From assembly GCA_024235895.1 (NCBI GenBank), contig JACKLM010000007.1, positions 1 through 64,000 on the forward strand: a stretch of DNA of 64,000 nt, written 5' to 3'. Shown here one piece after another: positions 55,882 to 64,000 of the stretch; position 1 is the stretch's first letter; each line of letters starts with the position of its first letter. Source of the stretch: Burkholderiaceae bacterium (GTDB taxonomy: Bacteria; Pseudomonadota; Gammaproteobacteria; Burkholderiales; Burkholderiaceae_C). The notes under the pieces are model-generated. The model was not told where the DNA came from and made no database searches. It worked only from the letters and a program-made list of their open reading frames with translations. A program made the position numbers and the translations under genes.

Positions 55882-56813
55882 GCCGGCTCCTTCAGCGTCC
55901 GCGGCAGCCCGGCGCGCCAGATGCTGCCGTGCAGCGGCTCGCCGGCCAGCCACTGCGCGATGCGGCCGCGCAGCGCCATCAGGGCGTCGAAGTCGAGCCC
56001 GGTCGGCACCCCCATGCTCATGAACAGGTAGGCCAGGTCCTCGGTCGCGACGTTGCCGCTCGCGCCCGGCGCGTGCGGGCAGCCGCCGATGCCGCCCAGG
56101 CTGGCGTCGAAGCGCCGGATCCCGGCCTGCCAGGCGGCGTAGGCGTTGGCCATGCCGAGGCCGCGCGTATCGTGGAAATGCGCGCAGGCGAGCCGATCGC
56201 CGGCGACGCGCAGCCCGCGCTCGAACAGCCGCGCGACCTGCAGCGGGTCGGCGAAGCCGACGGTGTCGGCCAGCCCGACCTGCTCGGCGCCGGCGTCGAG
56301 CGCCGCCTGCACGAGGCGCAGCACCTCGTCGGGGTCGACCCGGCCCTGGATCGTGCAGCCGAAGGCGGTGCTGATGCCGACCTCGATCCGGCAGCGCGAC
56401 CCGCTGGCGTCGCGCAGCGCGCGGATGCGGCCGATCTCGGCCACGACCTCGTCCGGCGTCCTGCGCAAATTGGCCAGGCTGTGCGCGTGGCTGGCCGACA
56501 GCGGCAGCAGCATCGCATCGGCCCGGCTGTCGATCGCGGCCTGCGCGCCCTTGAGGTTGGGCACCAGCACCGAGGTCGCGAGCCCGGGCAGCGTGCGCGC
56601 CACCGCGACCAGCTCGGCGGTATCGGCGAGCTGCGGCAGCAGCCGCGCCGGGACGAAGGAGCCGACCTCGATCTCGCGCAGCCCGGCGGCGTGCGCCGCG
56701 CGCAGCCAGGCCAGCTTGTCGGCCGTCGGCACGGTGCGCGCAAGGCTTTGCAGGCCGTCGCGCAGGCCGACCTCGCGCAGCACGACCCCGGTGGACATGT
56801 CGTTGGCGGGCAT
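55878..56813 (-). CDS. HMG-CoA lyase-family protein
   Basis: 311 residues from ATG 56813; ATG 56798 is also possible. TIM-barrel lyase of the HMGL family: VVLREVGLRDGLQSLA (metal site, R-D), AGLREIEVGSFVP, ATSVLVPNLKGAQAAIDS, STAFGCTIQGRVDPDEVLRLVQ, ADTVGFADPLQVARLF, HFHDTRGLGMANAYAAWQAG and the cysteine motif GGIGGCPHAPGASGNVATEDLAYL. These fit HMG-CoA lyase (acetoacetate plus acetyl-CoA) or a relative acting on citramalyl- or other 3-hydroxy-3-methyl diacid CoA. First gene of the lyase, CoA-transferase, TRAP unit. Confidence 0.93.
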   Translation of the reverse strand: MPANDMSTGVVLREVGLRDGLQSLARTVPTADKLAWLRAAHAAGLREIEVGSFVPARLLPQLADTAELVAVARTLPGLATSVLVPNLKGAQAAIDSRADAMLLPLSASHAHSLANLRRTPDEVVAEIGRIRALRDASGSRCRIEVGISTAFGCTIQGRVDPDEVLRLVQAALDAGAEQVGLADTVGFADPLQVARLFERGLRVAGDRLACAHFHDTRGLGMANAYAAWQAGIRRFDASLGGIGGCPHAPGASGNVATEDLAYLFMSMGVPTGLDFDALMALRGRIAQWLAGEPLHGSIWRAGLPRTLKEPA

Positions 56814-56869
56814 GGGCGGACTCTAGGCTTTCCTTCGGGCCGATACGAATGGCGATTTCTCACCCTTGC

Positions 56870-56886
56870 CGTTCCAATCGGGAACG
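56870..56886. promoter_or_regulatory. Inverted repeat in the LysR divergent region
   Basis: Perfect CGTTCC-AATCG-GGAACG ending 4 bases before the LysR gene, in the 77-base region shared with the divergent lyase gene. It suits LysR autoregulation and control of the catabolic unit, though it is not the classical T-N11-A form. Confidence 0.5.
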
Positions 56887-56890
56887 TCAG

Positions 56891-57790
56891 ATGTCGAAGC
56901 CGCTTGATTCCACGTCGCTGCGCCTGTTCGTCGCCGTCTGCGAGCACGGCAGCATCGCGCGCGCCGCCGCCGACGAGGCACTGGTGCCGTCGGCGCTCAG
57001 CAAGCGCATCGCGGTGCTGGAGGCGGACGCGGGCGTGACGCTGCTGCGCCGGCAGCGGCGCGGCGTGCTGCCGACGCCGGCCGGCGAGGCGCTGCTGCGC
57101 CAGGCGCGCGAGGTGCTGGCGGCGCTGGACCGCATGCGCGCCGAGATGGGCAGCTTCGGGCGTGGCGTGCAGGGCAGCGTCCACGTGCTGGCCAGCCCGT
57201 CGGTGCTGGCCGAGCGGCTGCCCGACGACGTCGCCGGGTTCCTCGCGGCGCAGCCGGCGATCCGTGTCACGCTGGCCGAGCGCGCGAGCAACGAGGCGGT
57301 CAGGCTCGTGCGCGACGGCGCGGCCGATCTCGGTGTGATCTGGGATCAGGCCGAGCTCGGCGGGCTGCAGGCGCTGCCGTATGGCAGCGACCGGCTGTGC
57401 GTCGCGCTCGCGCCCAGCCACCCGCTGGCGCGCCGGCCCAAGCTGCGCTTCGACGAGACGCTGGAGCACGATTCGGTCGGCGTCGTCCCCGGCGGGCTGG
57501 TCGATACGCTGATCAGGCGCCAGGCGGCGCTGCGCGGCCGGCTGCCGGCGCAACGCATCCAGGTCTCCGGGGTCGACACCGCGTGCCGCATCGTCGCCGC
57601 GGGTCTGGGGCTTGCGATCCTGCCGCGCGAGGCCGCGGCGCCGCACGCCGGCGCCGGCCGGCTGCGGCTGGTGCCGCTGGACGAGGCCTGGGCGACGCGA
57701 CGCTTCGTCGTCGTCTCGCGTCCGGACCCGCTGTGCTCGTCCAGCGCGCGGCTGCTGGCCGGGCACCTGCGCGCGTGCGCGGGAGGCTGA
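56891..57790 (+). CDS. LysR-family transcriptional regulator
   Basis: 299 residues from ATG 56891 (ATG 56849 lies before the palindrome). N-terminal winged helix LDSTSLRLFVAVCEHGSIARAAADEALVPSALSKRIAVLEADAGVTLL in pieces, then RQRRGVLPTPAGEALLRQAREVL. The C-terminal effector domain has GSVHVLASPSVLAERLPDDVAGFL, DLGVIWDQAELGGLQALPYGSDRLCVALAPSHPLA and CRIVAAGLGLAILPREA. Divergent from the lyase/CoA-transferase/TRAP genes, which it probably controls in response to the imported acid or its CoA ester. Confidence 0.92.
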   Translation: MSKPLDSTSLRLFVAVCEHGSIARAAADEALVPSALSKRIAVLEADAGVTLLRRQRRGVLPTPAGEALLRQAREVLAALDRMRAEMGSFGRGVQGSVHVLASPSVLAERLPDDVAGFLAAQPAIRVTLAERASNEAVRLVRDGAADLGVIWDQAELGGLQALPYGSDRLCVALAPSHPLARRPKLRFDETLEHDSVGVVPGGLVDTLIRRQAALRGRLPAQRIQVSGVDTACRIVAAGLGLAILPREAAAPHAGAGRLRLVPLDEAWATRRFVVVSRPDPLCSSSARLLAGHLRACAGG

Positions 57791-57797
57791 CGGAGCC

Positions 57798-58343
57798 TCA
57801 CCAGCCCCAGACCAGCCGCCGCGCGATCCAGCCGGCCCTGCCGTCGGCATGTCGCAGCTGCACCCAATCGGGCCGGCTCGCCAGCGTCTGCAGCACCTCG
57901 CCGTAGGTCGCCCGGCCGACCAGGCGCGAACCGGTTCCGGGCTCGCCGCGGATGTTGGCGCGCTGCACCTTGACGATCACATGCGGTGTCCTGCCGGTCA
58001 GCCTGCCCAGCACCCAGCCGCTGTCGCCCTCGAAGTCGCGCACCCGCAACCAGCCGTCGCGGCGCTCGAGGACCTGCAGCGGGTAGCCGCGCGACAGTTC
58101 CCACAGGACTTCGTGCCCGGTGCCGGGGCCGGCGCGCATGTTGACCGTGTCGCGCGCGACGCTGACCATGGTCTGCGCCGCCGCATGCGCGGTCGTCAGC
58201 GTGAGCAGCACGCCAGCGAGCATTCCCGCAGCCAGCCGGGCACCGCGTCGTGTGGCCCGAACGTTGGCCGAATGAGACCCGGATTGGCCGGCTGGGGCGG
58301 GGCGGGTCGAAGAACCGGTGGGGAGGAGAGCACCAAGAGTCAT
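57798..58343 (-). CDS. Bacterial SH3-domain exported protein
   Basis: 181 residues from ATG 58343. A long basic n-region (NVRATRRGARLAAG) precedes a signal sequence (MLAGVLLTLTTAHAAAQ); the internal ATG 58223 would give a shorter signal. Two SH3-like repeats follow: VARDTVNMRAGPGTGHEVLWEL...YPLQVLERRDGWLRVRDFEG and VQRANIRGEPGTGSRLVGRATYGEVLQTLASRPDWVQLRHADG. Each ends in GW-x (GWVLGRL, GWIARRLVWGW). Such proteins are periplasmic and may bind peptidoglycan. Convergent with the LysR gene, 7 bases apart. Confidence 0.85.
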   Translation of the reverse strand: MTLGALLPTGSSTRPAPAGQSGSHSANVRATRRGARLAAGMLAGVLLTLTTAHAAAQTMVSVARDTVNMRAGPGTGHEVLWELSRGYPLQVLERRDGWLRVRDFEGDSGWVLGRLTGRTPHVIVKVQRANIRGEPGTGSRLVGRATYGEVLQTLASRPDWVQLRHADGRAGWIARRLVWGW

Positions 58344-58569
58344 TGGACAAAGATAGCAGACCGGCCGGCTTGGGCATCGGCGCAGTCTGCGCCCGGCTGC
58401 CGACGGGCGTGACGCGGCAAGAAGGTCGACAGCCCGGCGCCCCAGCGCCCCGCGTGGCGGCCGCGTTCGGCCCGTGGCTGCCGGTCGTCGAAGTCAGTCC
58501 GTCGCTCGACATGGCGTTCGACGTCCCAGCCTGCCATGGGTGGCGGGCTCCCGGAGCCCGACGGCCTCC

Positions 58570-58575
58570 TAGAAT
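58570..58575 (+). promoter_or_regulatory. Candidate -10 element before uvrA
   Basis: TAGAAT, 31 bases before the uvrA start codon. No SOS-box-like palindrome was seen around it. Confidence 0.35.
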
Positions 58576-58605
58576 CGTCTGTTGCCCTCCGCCCGCAGCC
58601 CCTCC

Positions 58606-61600
58606 ATGTCCGGCTCGATCGTCATCCGCGGCGCCCGCCAGCACAACCTGAAAGGGCTGGACCTGGAGATCCGCACCGGCGAGATGACGGTCGTCACCGG
58701 GCCCAGCGGGTCGGGCAAGTCCAGCCTGGTCTTCGACACCTTGTACGCCGAGGGGCAGCGGCGCTACGTCGAGACCTTCAGCGCCTACGCGCGGCAGTTT
58801 CTCGACCGCATGGACCGGCCGGCGGTCGACCGCGTCGAAGGCGTGCCGCCGGCGATCGCGATCGACCAGACCAACCCGGTGCGTACCAGCCGCAGCACGG
58901 TCGGGACGATGACCGAGCTGAACGACCACCTCAAGCTGCTGTTCGCGCGCGCCGGCCAACTGTTCGACCGCGAGACCGCGCTGCCGGTGCGGCACGATAC
59001 GCCGCAGACCATCCTCACCGACCTGGTCGACAAGGCCGCCGCCGCCGGCGACCCGCGACTCGTACTGACCTTCCCGGTCGAGCTGCCGGCGGATACGACC
59101 GCCGAGCAGCAGGCGCAGTGGCTGGCGGCGAGCGGCTTCACGCGCGTGCAAGGCGAGCGTGTCGACGGCGGGCGCAAGATCCTCGACGTCGTCGCCGACC
59201 GCTTCCGCCTGGCCGCCACCGAGCGCGCGCGTGCGATGGAGGCGATCGAGCTGGCGCTCGTCCGTGGTGGCGGCCGGCTCGCGGTCCACGCCAGCGGCGA
59301 CGGCGTGCCCGAGGGCACGGTGTGGAAATACTCGACCGGGCTGCACTGCCCGGACAGCGAGCTGCGCTACGCCGACCCGCAGCCGGCTCTGTTCAGCTTC
59401 AACTCGGCCTGGGGCGCGTGCGAGACCTGCCGCGGCTTTGGCCGCGTGATCGGCGTCGACATGGGGCTGGTCATCCCGGACGCGCGCAAGACGCTGCGCG
59501 GCGGCGCGGTCAAGCCGCTGCAGACGCCGGCCTGGAAGGACTGCCAGGACGACCTGCTGAAGTACGCCGGCGAGGCCGGCATCCCGCGCGATACGCCGTG
59601 GAGCCAGCTCACGCCGGCGCAGCGCGACTGGGTCGTCGAGGGATCGCCGCACTGGACCGGCAACTGGAACAAGCAGTGGTATGGCGTGCGCCGCTTCTTC
59701 GGCTACCTGGAGAGCAAGGCGTACAAGATGCACATCCGGGTGCTGCTGTCCAAGTACCGCAGCTACACCCCGTGCAGTGCCTGCGGTGGCGCACGGCTGA
59801 AGCTCGAGGCGCTGCTGTGGCGCGTCGGCAGCAAGGACGATGCCGATTCGGCGCTCGGCCCCGTCGCGCGCTTCATGCCGGCCGGCGCGCGCTGGACGCG
59901 CGAGCAGCTCGATTCGCTGCCCGGGCTCTGCCTGCACGACCTGATGCAGCTGCCGATCGACCGCCTGCGCCGCTTCTTCGACCGCCTGAGCCTGCCGTCG
60001 ACGATGCTCGACGACGCGCTGGCGCTGCTGCTGGACGAGATCCGAACCCGCATCCGGTATCTGTGCGATGTCGGCCTGGGCTACCTGACGCTGGACCGCC
60101 AGAGCCGCACGCTATCGGGCGGCGAGGTGCAGCGCATCAACCTGACGACGGCGCTCGGCACCAGCCTCGTCAACACCATGTTCGTGCTCGACGAGCCGAG
60201 CATCGGGCTGCACCCGCGCGACATGGACCGCATCGTGCAGGCGATGCACCGGCTGCGCGACGCCGGCAACACGCTGGTCGTCGTCGAGCACGACCCGGCG
60301 GTGATGCTGGCCGCCGACCGCCTGATCGACATGGGCCCGGGGCCGGGCGAGCGCGGCGGGCGCATCGTCTTCGACGGCACGCCCGACGAGGCGCGGCGTG
60401 CCGAGACGCTGACCGGCGCCTACCTCGGCGGGCGCAAGCAGGTCGGCAGCGGGTTTCGGCGCCTCGTCGACGGCGCCACACCCAGGCTGATCCTGCAAGG
60501 CGCGCGCGAGCACAACCTGCGCGGCGTGACGGTCGAGCTGCCGCTGCAGCGGCTGGTCTGCGTGACCGGGGTCAGCGGATCGGGCAAGAGCACGCTGGTG
60601 CAGGACGTGCTTTACCCGGCGCTGGCGCGCTGCTTCGGCAAGCCGACCGATGCGCCCGGCGCGCACGACGCGCTGCTCGGCGCCGAGCAGCTCGCCGATG
60701 CGGTCTTCGTCGACCAGAGCGCGATCGGCAAGACCGCGCGCTCCAACCCGGCGAGCTATGTCGGCGCCTTCGACGAGATCCGCAAGCTGTTCGCCGACCT
60801 GCCGCTGGCGCGCGAGCGCAGCTATACGGCAGGCAGCTTCAGCTTCAACGCCGGCGACGGGCGCTGCCCGACCTGCGGCGGATCGGGGTTCGAGCATGTC
60901 GAGATGCAGTTCCTGTCCGACGTCTACCTGCGCTGCCCCGATTGCGACGGCCGGCGCTACCGCGCCGAACTGCTCGACGTGCGCATCGTCCGCGGGCCGA
61001 TGCAGCTTTCGATCGCCGACGTGCTCGACCTGACGGTGGCCGAGGCGGCGCACTGGTTCCAGGCCGACCGCGAGGTCGTCGCCCGGCTGCAGCCGCTGGT
61101 CGACGTCGGGCTGGACTATCTGCGGCTCGGCCAGCCGGTGCCGACGCTGTCCGGCGGCGAGGCGCAGCGGCTCAAGCTGGCGGGCTTCCTGGCCGAGGCG
61201 GCGGCGTCGCCGGCGCAACGGCTGGCGAAGAAGGGCCAGCTCTTCCTGTTCGACGAGCCGACGACCGGGCTGCACTTCGACGATATCGCGCGCCTGCTGC
61301 GCGCGCTGCGCAAGCTGATCGACGCCGGGCATTCGCTGGTCGTGATCGAGCACAACCTGGACGTGATCCGCAGCGCCGACTGGATCGTCGACCTCGGCCC
61401 CGAGGGCGGCGAGGGCGGCGGGCTCGTGGTCTGCACCGGCACGCCCGACGATGTCCGGGCGCACCCCGAGTCGCACACCGGCCGCGCGCTGCGCGACTAC
61501 GAGCGCGCGCTCGGGCTGGGCGGCGCGCGCGCCGAGGAGGGCCTGCCGCTGCAGCGCGCGCTGCGCCGGCGCGCCGACGCGCAGGCCGAGGCGATCCACA

Positions 61601-64000
61601 TCGTCAACGCCCACGAGCACAACCTGCGGGGGCTGACGGTCGAGATCCCGCGCGGCAAGTTCAACGTCGTCACCGGCGTGTCCGGATCGGGCAAGAGCAC
61701 GCTCGCGTTCGACATCCTGTTCGCCGAGGGCCAGCGGCGCTACCTGGAGAGCCTGAACGCCTACGCGCGCAGCATCGTGCAGCCGGCGGGCCGGCCCGAG
61801 GTCGACGCGGTCTGGGGCATCCCGCCGACGGTCGCGATCGAGCAGCGGCTGTCGCGCGGCGGGCGCAAGAGCACGGTGGCGACCACCACCGAGGTCTGGC
61901 ACTTCCTGCGCCTGCTGTGGGTCAAGCTCGGCCTGCCGCACTGCGTGCACGACGGCGCGCCGGTCCGCGCGCAGAGCGCCGACAGCATCGCCGCGCAACT
62001 GCTGCGTGAGCACCGCGGCGAGCATGTCGGGCTGCTGGCGCCGCTGGTCGTCGCGCGCAAGGGGGTCTACACGGACCTGGCGAAGTGGGCCCGCGCGCGT
62101 GGCCACACGCACCTGCGGATCGACGGCGTCTTCGTCCGCGTGGACCCGTTTCCCCGCATCGACCGCTTCCGCGAGCACACGATCGAGCTGCCGGTGGCCG
62201 ACCTCGTCGTCGCCCCCGAGCGCGAGGCCGAGCTGCGCGAGGCCTTGTCGCGCGCGCTCGACCTCGGCCGCGGCGTGCTGCACCTGCTGGCGCCGCTGGA
62301 CGGGCTCGCGGCGGCGATGGGCGCCGGCGACGCCGGCGCCGGCATCGGCCGCGTCAAGGTCTTCTCGACCAAGCGCGCCTGCCCGGTCTGCGGCACCAGC
62401 TACCCCGAGCTGGACCCGCGCATGTTCAGCTACAACAGCCGCCACGGCTGGTGCCCGAGCTGCGTCGGCACCGGGCTGGCGCTGACGCGCGAGCAGCGGC
62501 GGGCGCTCGACGACAGCCTGCGCGAGGACGAGGGCCGCGACGCGCGCGGGCGCGAGCAGCGCTTCCCGGCCGACGAGCCCGAGGTCGAGGGGCTCGCCGA
62601 CCAGCCCTGTGCCGACTGCGGCGGCACGCGGCTCAACGCCTTCGCGCGCGGCGTGTGCTTCGACGGCCGCGGCATCGGCGAGCTCGCGCGCGGGTCGGTC
62701 GCCGACGTGGCGCGATGGGTCGCGTCGCTGCAGGGCGACGCGGCGCTGGGCGCGCGCGAGCGCGAGATCGCGCGCGACCTGATCGCCGAGATCGCGAGCC
62801 GGCTGCAGTTCCTGCAGGATGTCGGCCTGGGCTACCTGACGCTGGACCGCGCGGCGCCGACGCTGTCCGGCGGCGAGGCGCAGCGGATCCGGCTCGCCGC
62901 GCAGCTCGGCAGCCACCTGCAGGGTGTGTGCTACGTGCTCGACGAGCCGACGATCGGGCTGCACCCGCGCGACAACGCGGTGCTGCTGGGCGCGCTGGAC
63001 AAGCTCGGCGCGGCCGGCAATACGCTGGTCGTCGTCGAGCACGACGAGGATACGATCCGCCGCGCCGAGCACCTGATCGACATCGGCCCCGGCGCCGGCC
63101 GCCGCGGCGGCACGCTGGTCGCGCAGGGCACGGTGGCGGACCTCGCGGCGGCGCCGGACTCGGTCACCGGGCGCTTCCTCGCGCGGCCGCTCGTACACCC
63201 GCTGCAGCCGCGGCGCGAGGTCGCGCCCGACGCGCCGGCGATCGTCGTGCGCGGCGCGTCGCGGCACAACCTGCAGCGCCTCGACGTGCGCGTGCCGCTG
63301 CAGCGGCTGGTCGCGGTGACCGGCGTCAGCGGTTCCGGCAAGAGCACGCTGGCACGCGACGTGCTGCTGGCCAGCGTGCAGGCGCTGCGCGCCGACGGTG
63401 CCGCGGCGCCGGTCGGCTGCGACGCGGTCGAGGGCTGGCAGGCGATCGACCGCGTGCTGGAAGTCGACCAGACGCCGATCGGCAAGACGCCGCGATCCTG
63501 CCCGGCGACCTACATCGGCTTCTGGGACGCGATCCGCAAGCTGTTCGCCCAGACGCTGGAGGCGCGGGCACGTGGCTACACCGCCAGCCGCTTCAGCTTC
63601 AACACCGGCCCGGGCCGCTGCCCGGCCTGCGAGGGGCAGGGCATGCGGACGATCGAGATGAGCTTCCTGCCCGACGTCAAGCTGCCCTGCGACCAGTGCC
63701 ATGGCCAGCGCTTCGACGCCGAGACGCTGGCCGTGACCTGGCGCGGCAGGCATGTCGGCGAGGTGCTGACGATGCCGGTCGACGAGGCGGTCGGCTTCTT
63801 CGCCAGCATGCCGGCGATCGCGCACCCGCTGCAGCTGCTGCAGGACGTCGGGCTGGGCTATCTGACGCTGGGCCAGCCGAGCCCGACGCTGTCGGGCGGC
63901 GAGGCGCAGCGGATCAAGCTCGTCACCGAGCTGGCCAAGGTGCGCGACGAGATCGGGCGCCGGGGCAACCGGGCGCCGCGGACCCTGTACGTGCTCGACG
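58606..64000 (+). CDS. Tandem UvrA-UvrA fusion protein (3' end outside window)
   Basis: At least 1798 residues from ATG 58606, open at the right edge; ordinary UvrA has about 950. Unit 1 (residues 1 to about 990): Walker A GPSGSGKSS at 32-39, GVPPAIAIDQTNPVRTSRSTVGT, zinc knuckles CETC/CSAC, signature TLSGGEVQRINLTTALG, then second ATPase CVTGVSGSGKSTL, CPTCGGSG/CPDCDG and TLSGGEAQRLKLA. Unit 2 (from about 996, IHIVNAHEHNLRGLTVEI): GVSGSGKSTLAFDILFAEG, CPVCGTSY/CPSC, TLSGGEAQRIRLAAQLG, AVTGVSGSGKSTLARD, CPACEGQG/CDQCHG, and TLSGGEAQRIKLVTEL near the edge. UvrA is the damage sensor of nucleotide excision repair and acts as a dimer; this chain may be a built-in dimer. Whether a normal uvrA exists elsewhere is unknown. 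Confidence 0.9.
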   Translation, partial: MSGSIVIRGARQHNLKGLDLEIRTGEMTVVTGPSGSGKSSLVFDTLYAEGQRRYVETFSAYARQFLDRMDRPAVDRVEGVPPAIAIDQTNPVRTSRSTVGTMTELNDHLKLLFARAGQLFDRETALPVRHDTPQTILTDLVDKAAAAGDPRLVLTFPVELPADTTAEQQAQWLAASGFTRVQGERVDGGRKILDVVADRFRLAATERARAMEAIELALVRGGGRLAVHASGDGVPEGTVWKYSTGLHCPDSELRYADPQPALFSFNSAWGACETCRGFGRVIGVDMGLVIPDARKTLRGGAVKPLQTPAWKDCQDDLLKYAGEAGIPRDTPWSQLTPAQRDWVVEGSPHWTGNWNKQWYGVRRFFGYLESKAYKMHIRVLLSKYRSYTPCSACGGARLKLEALLWRVGSKDDADSALGPVARFMPAGARWTREQLDSLPGLCLHDLMQLPIDRLRRFFDRLSLPSTMLDDALALLLDEIRTRIRYLCDVGLGYLTLDRQSRTLSGGEVQRINLTTALGTSLVNTMFVLDEPSIGLHPRDMDRIVQAMHRLRDAGNTLVVVEHDPAVMLAADRLIDMGPGPGERGGRIVFDGTPDEARRAETLTGAYLGGRKQVGSGFRRLVDGATPRLILQGAREHNLRGVTVELPLQRLVCVTGVSGSGKSTLVQDVLYPALARCFGKPTDAPGAHDALLGAEQLADAVFVDQSAIGKTARSNPASYVGAFDEIRKLFADLPLARERSYTAGSFSFNAGDGRCPTCGGSGFEHVEMQFLSDVYLRCPDCDGRRYRAELLDVRIVRGPMQLSIADVLDLTVAEAAHWFQADREVVARLQPLVDVGLDYLRLGQPVPTLSGGEAQRLKLAGFLAEAAASPAQRLAKKGQLFLFDEPTTGLHFDDIARLLRALRKLIDAGHSLVVIEHNLDVIRSADWIVDLGPEGGEGGGLVVCTGTPDDVRAHPESHTGRALRDYERALGLGGARAEEGLPLQRALRRRADAQAEAIHIVNAHEHNLRGLTVEIPRGKFNVVTGVSGSGKSTLAFDILFAEGQRRYLESLNAYARSIVQPAGRPEVDAVWGIPPTVAIEQRLSRGGRKSTVATTTEVWHFLRLLWVKLGLPHCVHDGAPVRAQSADSIAAQLLREHRGEHVGLLAPLVVARKGVYTDLAKWARARGHTHLRIDGVFVRVDPFPRIDRFREHTIELPVADLVVAPEREAELREALSRALDLGRGVLHLLAPLDGLAAAMGAGDAGAGIGRVKVFSTKRACPVCGTSYPELDPRMFSYNSRHGWCPSCVGTGLALTREQRRALDDSLREDEGRDARGREQRFPADEPEVEGLADQPCADCGGTRLNAFARGVCFDGRGIGELARGSVADVARWVASLQGDAALGAREREIARDLIAEIASRLQFLQDVGLGYLTLDRAAPTLSGGEAQRIRLAAQLGSHLQGVCYVLDEPTIGLHPRDNAVLLGALDKLGAAGNTLVVVEHDEDTIRRAEHLIDIGPGAGRRGGTLVAQGTVADLAAAPDSVTGRFLARPLVHPLQPRREVAPDAPAIVVRGASRHNLQRLDVRVPLQRLVAVTGVSGSGKSTLARDVLLASVQALRADGAAAPVGCDAVEGWQAIDRVLEVDQTPIGKTPRSCPATYIGFWDAIRKLFAQTLEARARGYTASRFSFNTGPGRCPACEGQGMRTIEMSFLPDVKLPCDQCHGQRFDAETLAVTWRGRHVGEVLTMPVDEAVGFFASMPAIAHPLQLLQDVGLGYLTLGQPSPTLSGGEAQRIKLVTELAKVRDEIGRRGNRAPRTLYVLD

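Noticed and set aside
60112..63825. Long minus-strand open frame opposite the UvrA fusion
   Set aside because: Arg/Ala/Gly-rich with no recognisable domain, while the plus strand shows four ATPase modules.

Overview
The window is chromosomal DNA from a very GC-rich, gene-dense betaproteobacterium, most likely a Burkholderiales member of the Rubrivivax/Leptothrix type. The basis is the DUF971-ubiE-Tim44 gene order, several FAD/CoA and TRAP/Liv cassettes typical of that group, frequent GTG starts with 4-base stop/start overlaps (GTGA), and strong G/C third-position bias. Species assignment is inference. No ribosomal or transfer RNA gene was seen.

Layout. 0-3.1 kb: a partial gene, DUF971, ubiE, a Tim44-like protein and a MenA/UbiA-type prenyltransferase (quinone block). 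3.2-4.5 kb: an RHH/ParE toxin-antitoxin pair, a small basic protein and an FmdB zinc ribbon. 5.2-9.4 kb: a fused indolepyruvate ferredoxin oxidoreductase divergent from its probable Lrp regulator. 9.6-17.5 kb: a MNT/HEPN toxin-antitoxin pair, acyl-CoA ligase, Crp/Fnr regulator, amidase, ChaN lipoprotein, succinate-semialdehyde dehydrogenase and a SIMPL protein. 18-23 kb: Phd/PIN pair, alaS, a YecA/SEC-C protein and a thioredoxin-fold protein. 23.2-29.6 kb: a complete SUF iron-sulfur assembly operon, sufB-C-D-S-U-T, closed by an NsrR-like [Fe-S] regulator. An NsrR-type palindrome lies upstream of sufB. 29.7-31.9 kb: an FmdE-like protein and sdhC-sdhD-sdhB with no sdhA. 32-42.9 kb: envelope lipoprotein, a STAND-type regulator that has lost its recognition helix, PIN/antitoxin pair, FGGY kinase, a secreted unknown and panB-panC. 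42.9-44.2 kb: a decayed type I-C CRISPR-Cas locus. 44.3-50.8 kb: a branched-chain-amino-acid-type ABC transporter operon with a sigma-54 promoter. 50.9-51.6 kb: another antitoxin/PIN pair. 51.7-57.8 kb: TRAP transporter, CoA-transferase and HMG-CoA-lyase-type catabolic cluster with a divergent LysR regulator. 57.8 kb to the end: an SH3 protein and a giant tandem UvrA-UvrA fusion that runs off the window.

Three things stand out. First, a cas4 fragment is fused, at the exact point where it stops being Cas4, to the 3' part of a type I-C CRISPR repeat. A cas7 fragment lies just upstream, and an intact DUF433/DUF5615 toxin-antitoxin pair sits precisely between the two fossils. This looks like the scar of a deletion that removed half of cas4, cas1, cas2 and the array. 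Second, an interspersed palindromic repeat family (101-103 bp units with 23-26 bp near-perfect terminal inverted repeats and a conserved central hairpin with compensatory changes) occurs five times. Two pairs have the same 47-bp spacer, two copies share an extra hairpin module of about 70 bp, and one copy interrupts the liv operon. Third, an NO/Fe-S-type regulator is wired to Fe-S assembly and lies next to a succinate dehydrogenase set lacking its flavoprotein gene.

Six toxin-antitoxin modules and one orphan antitoxin in 64 kb is a high density. Three of them carry clear inverted-repeat operators overlapping TANNNT-type -10 elements.
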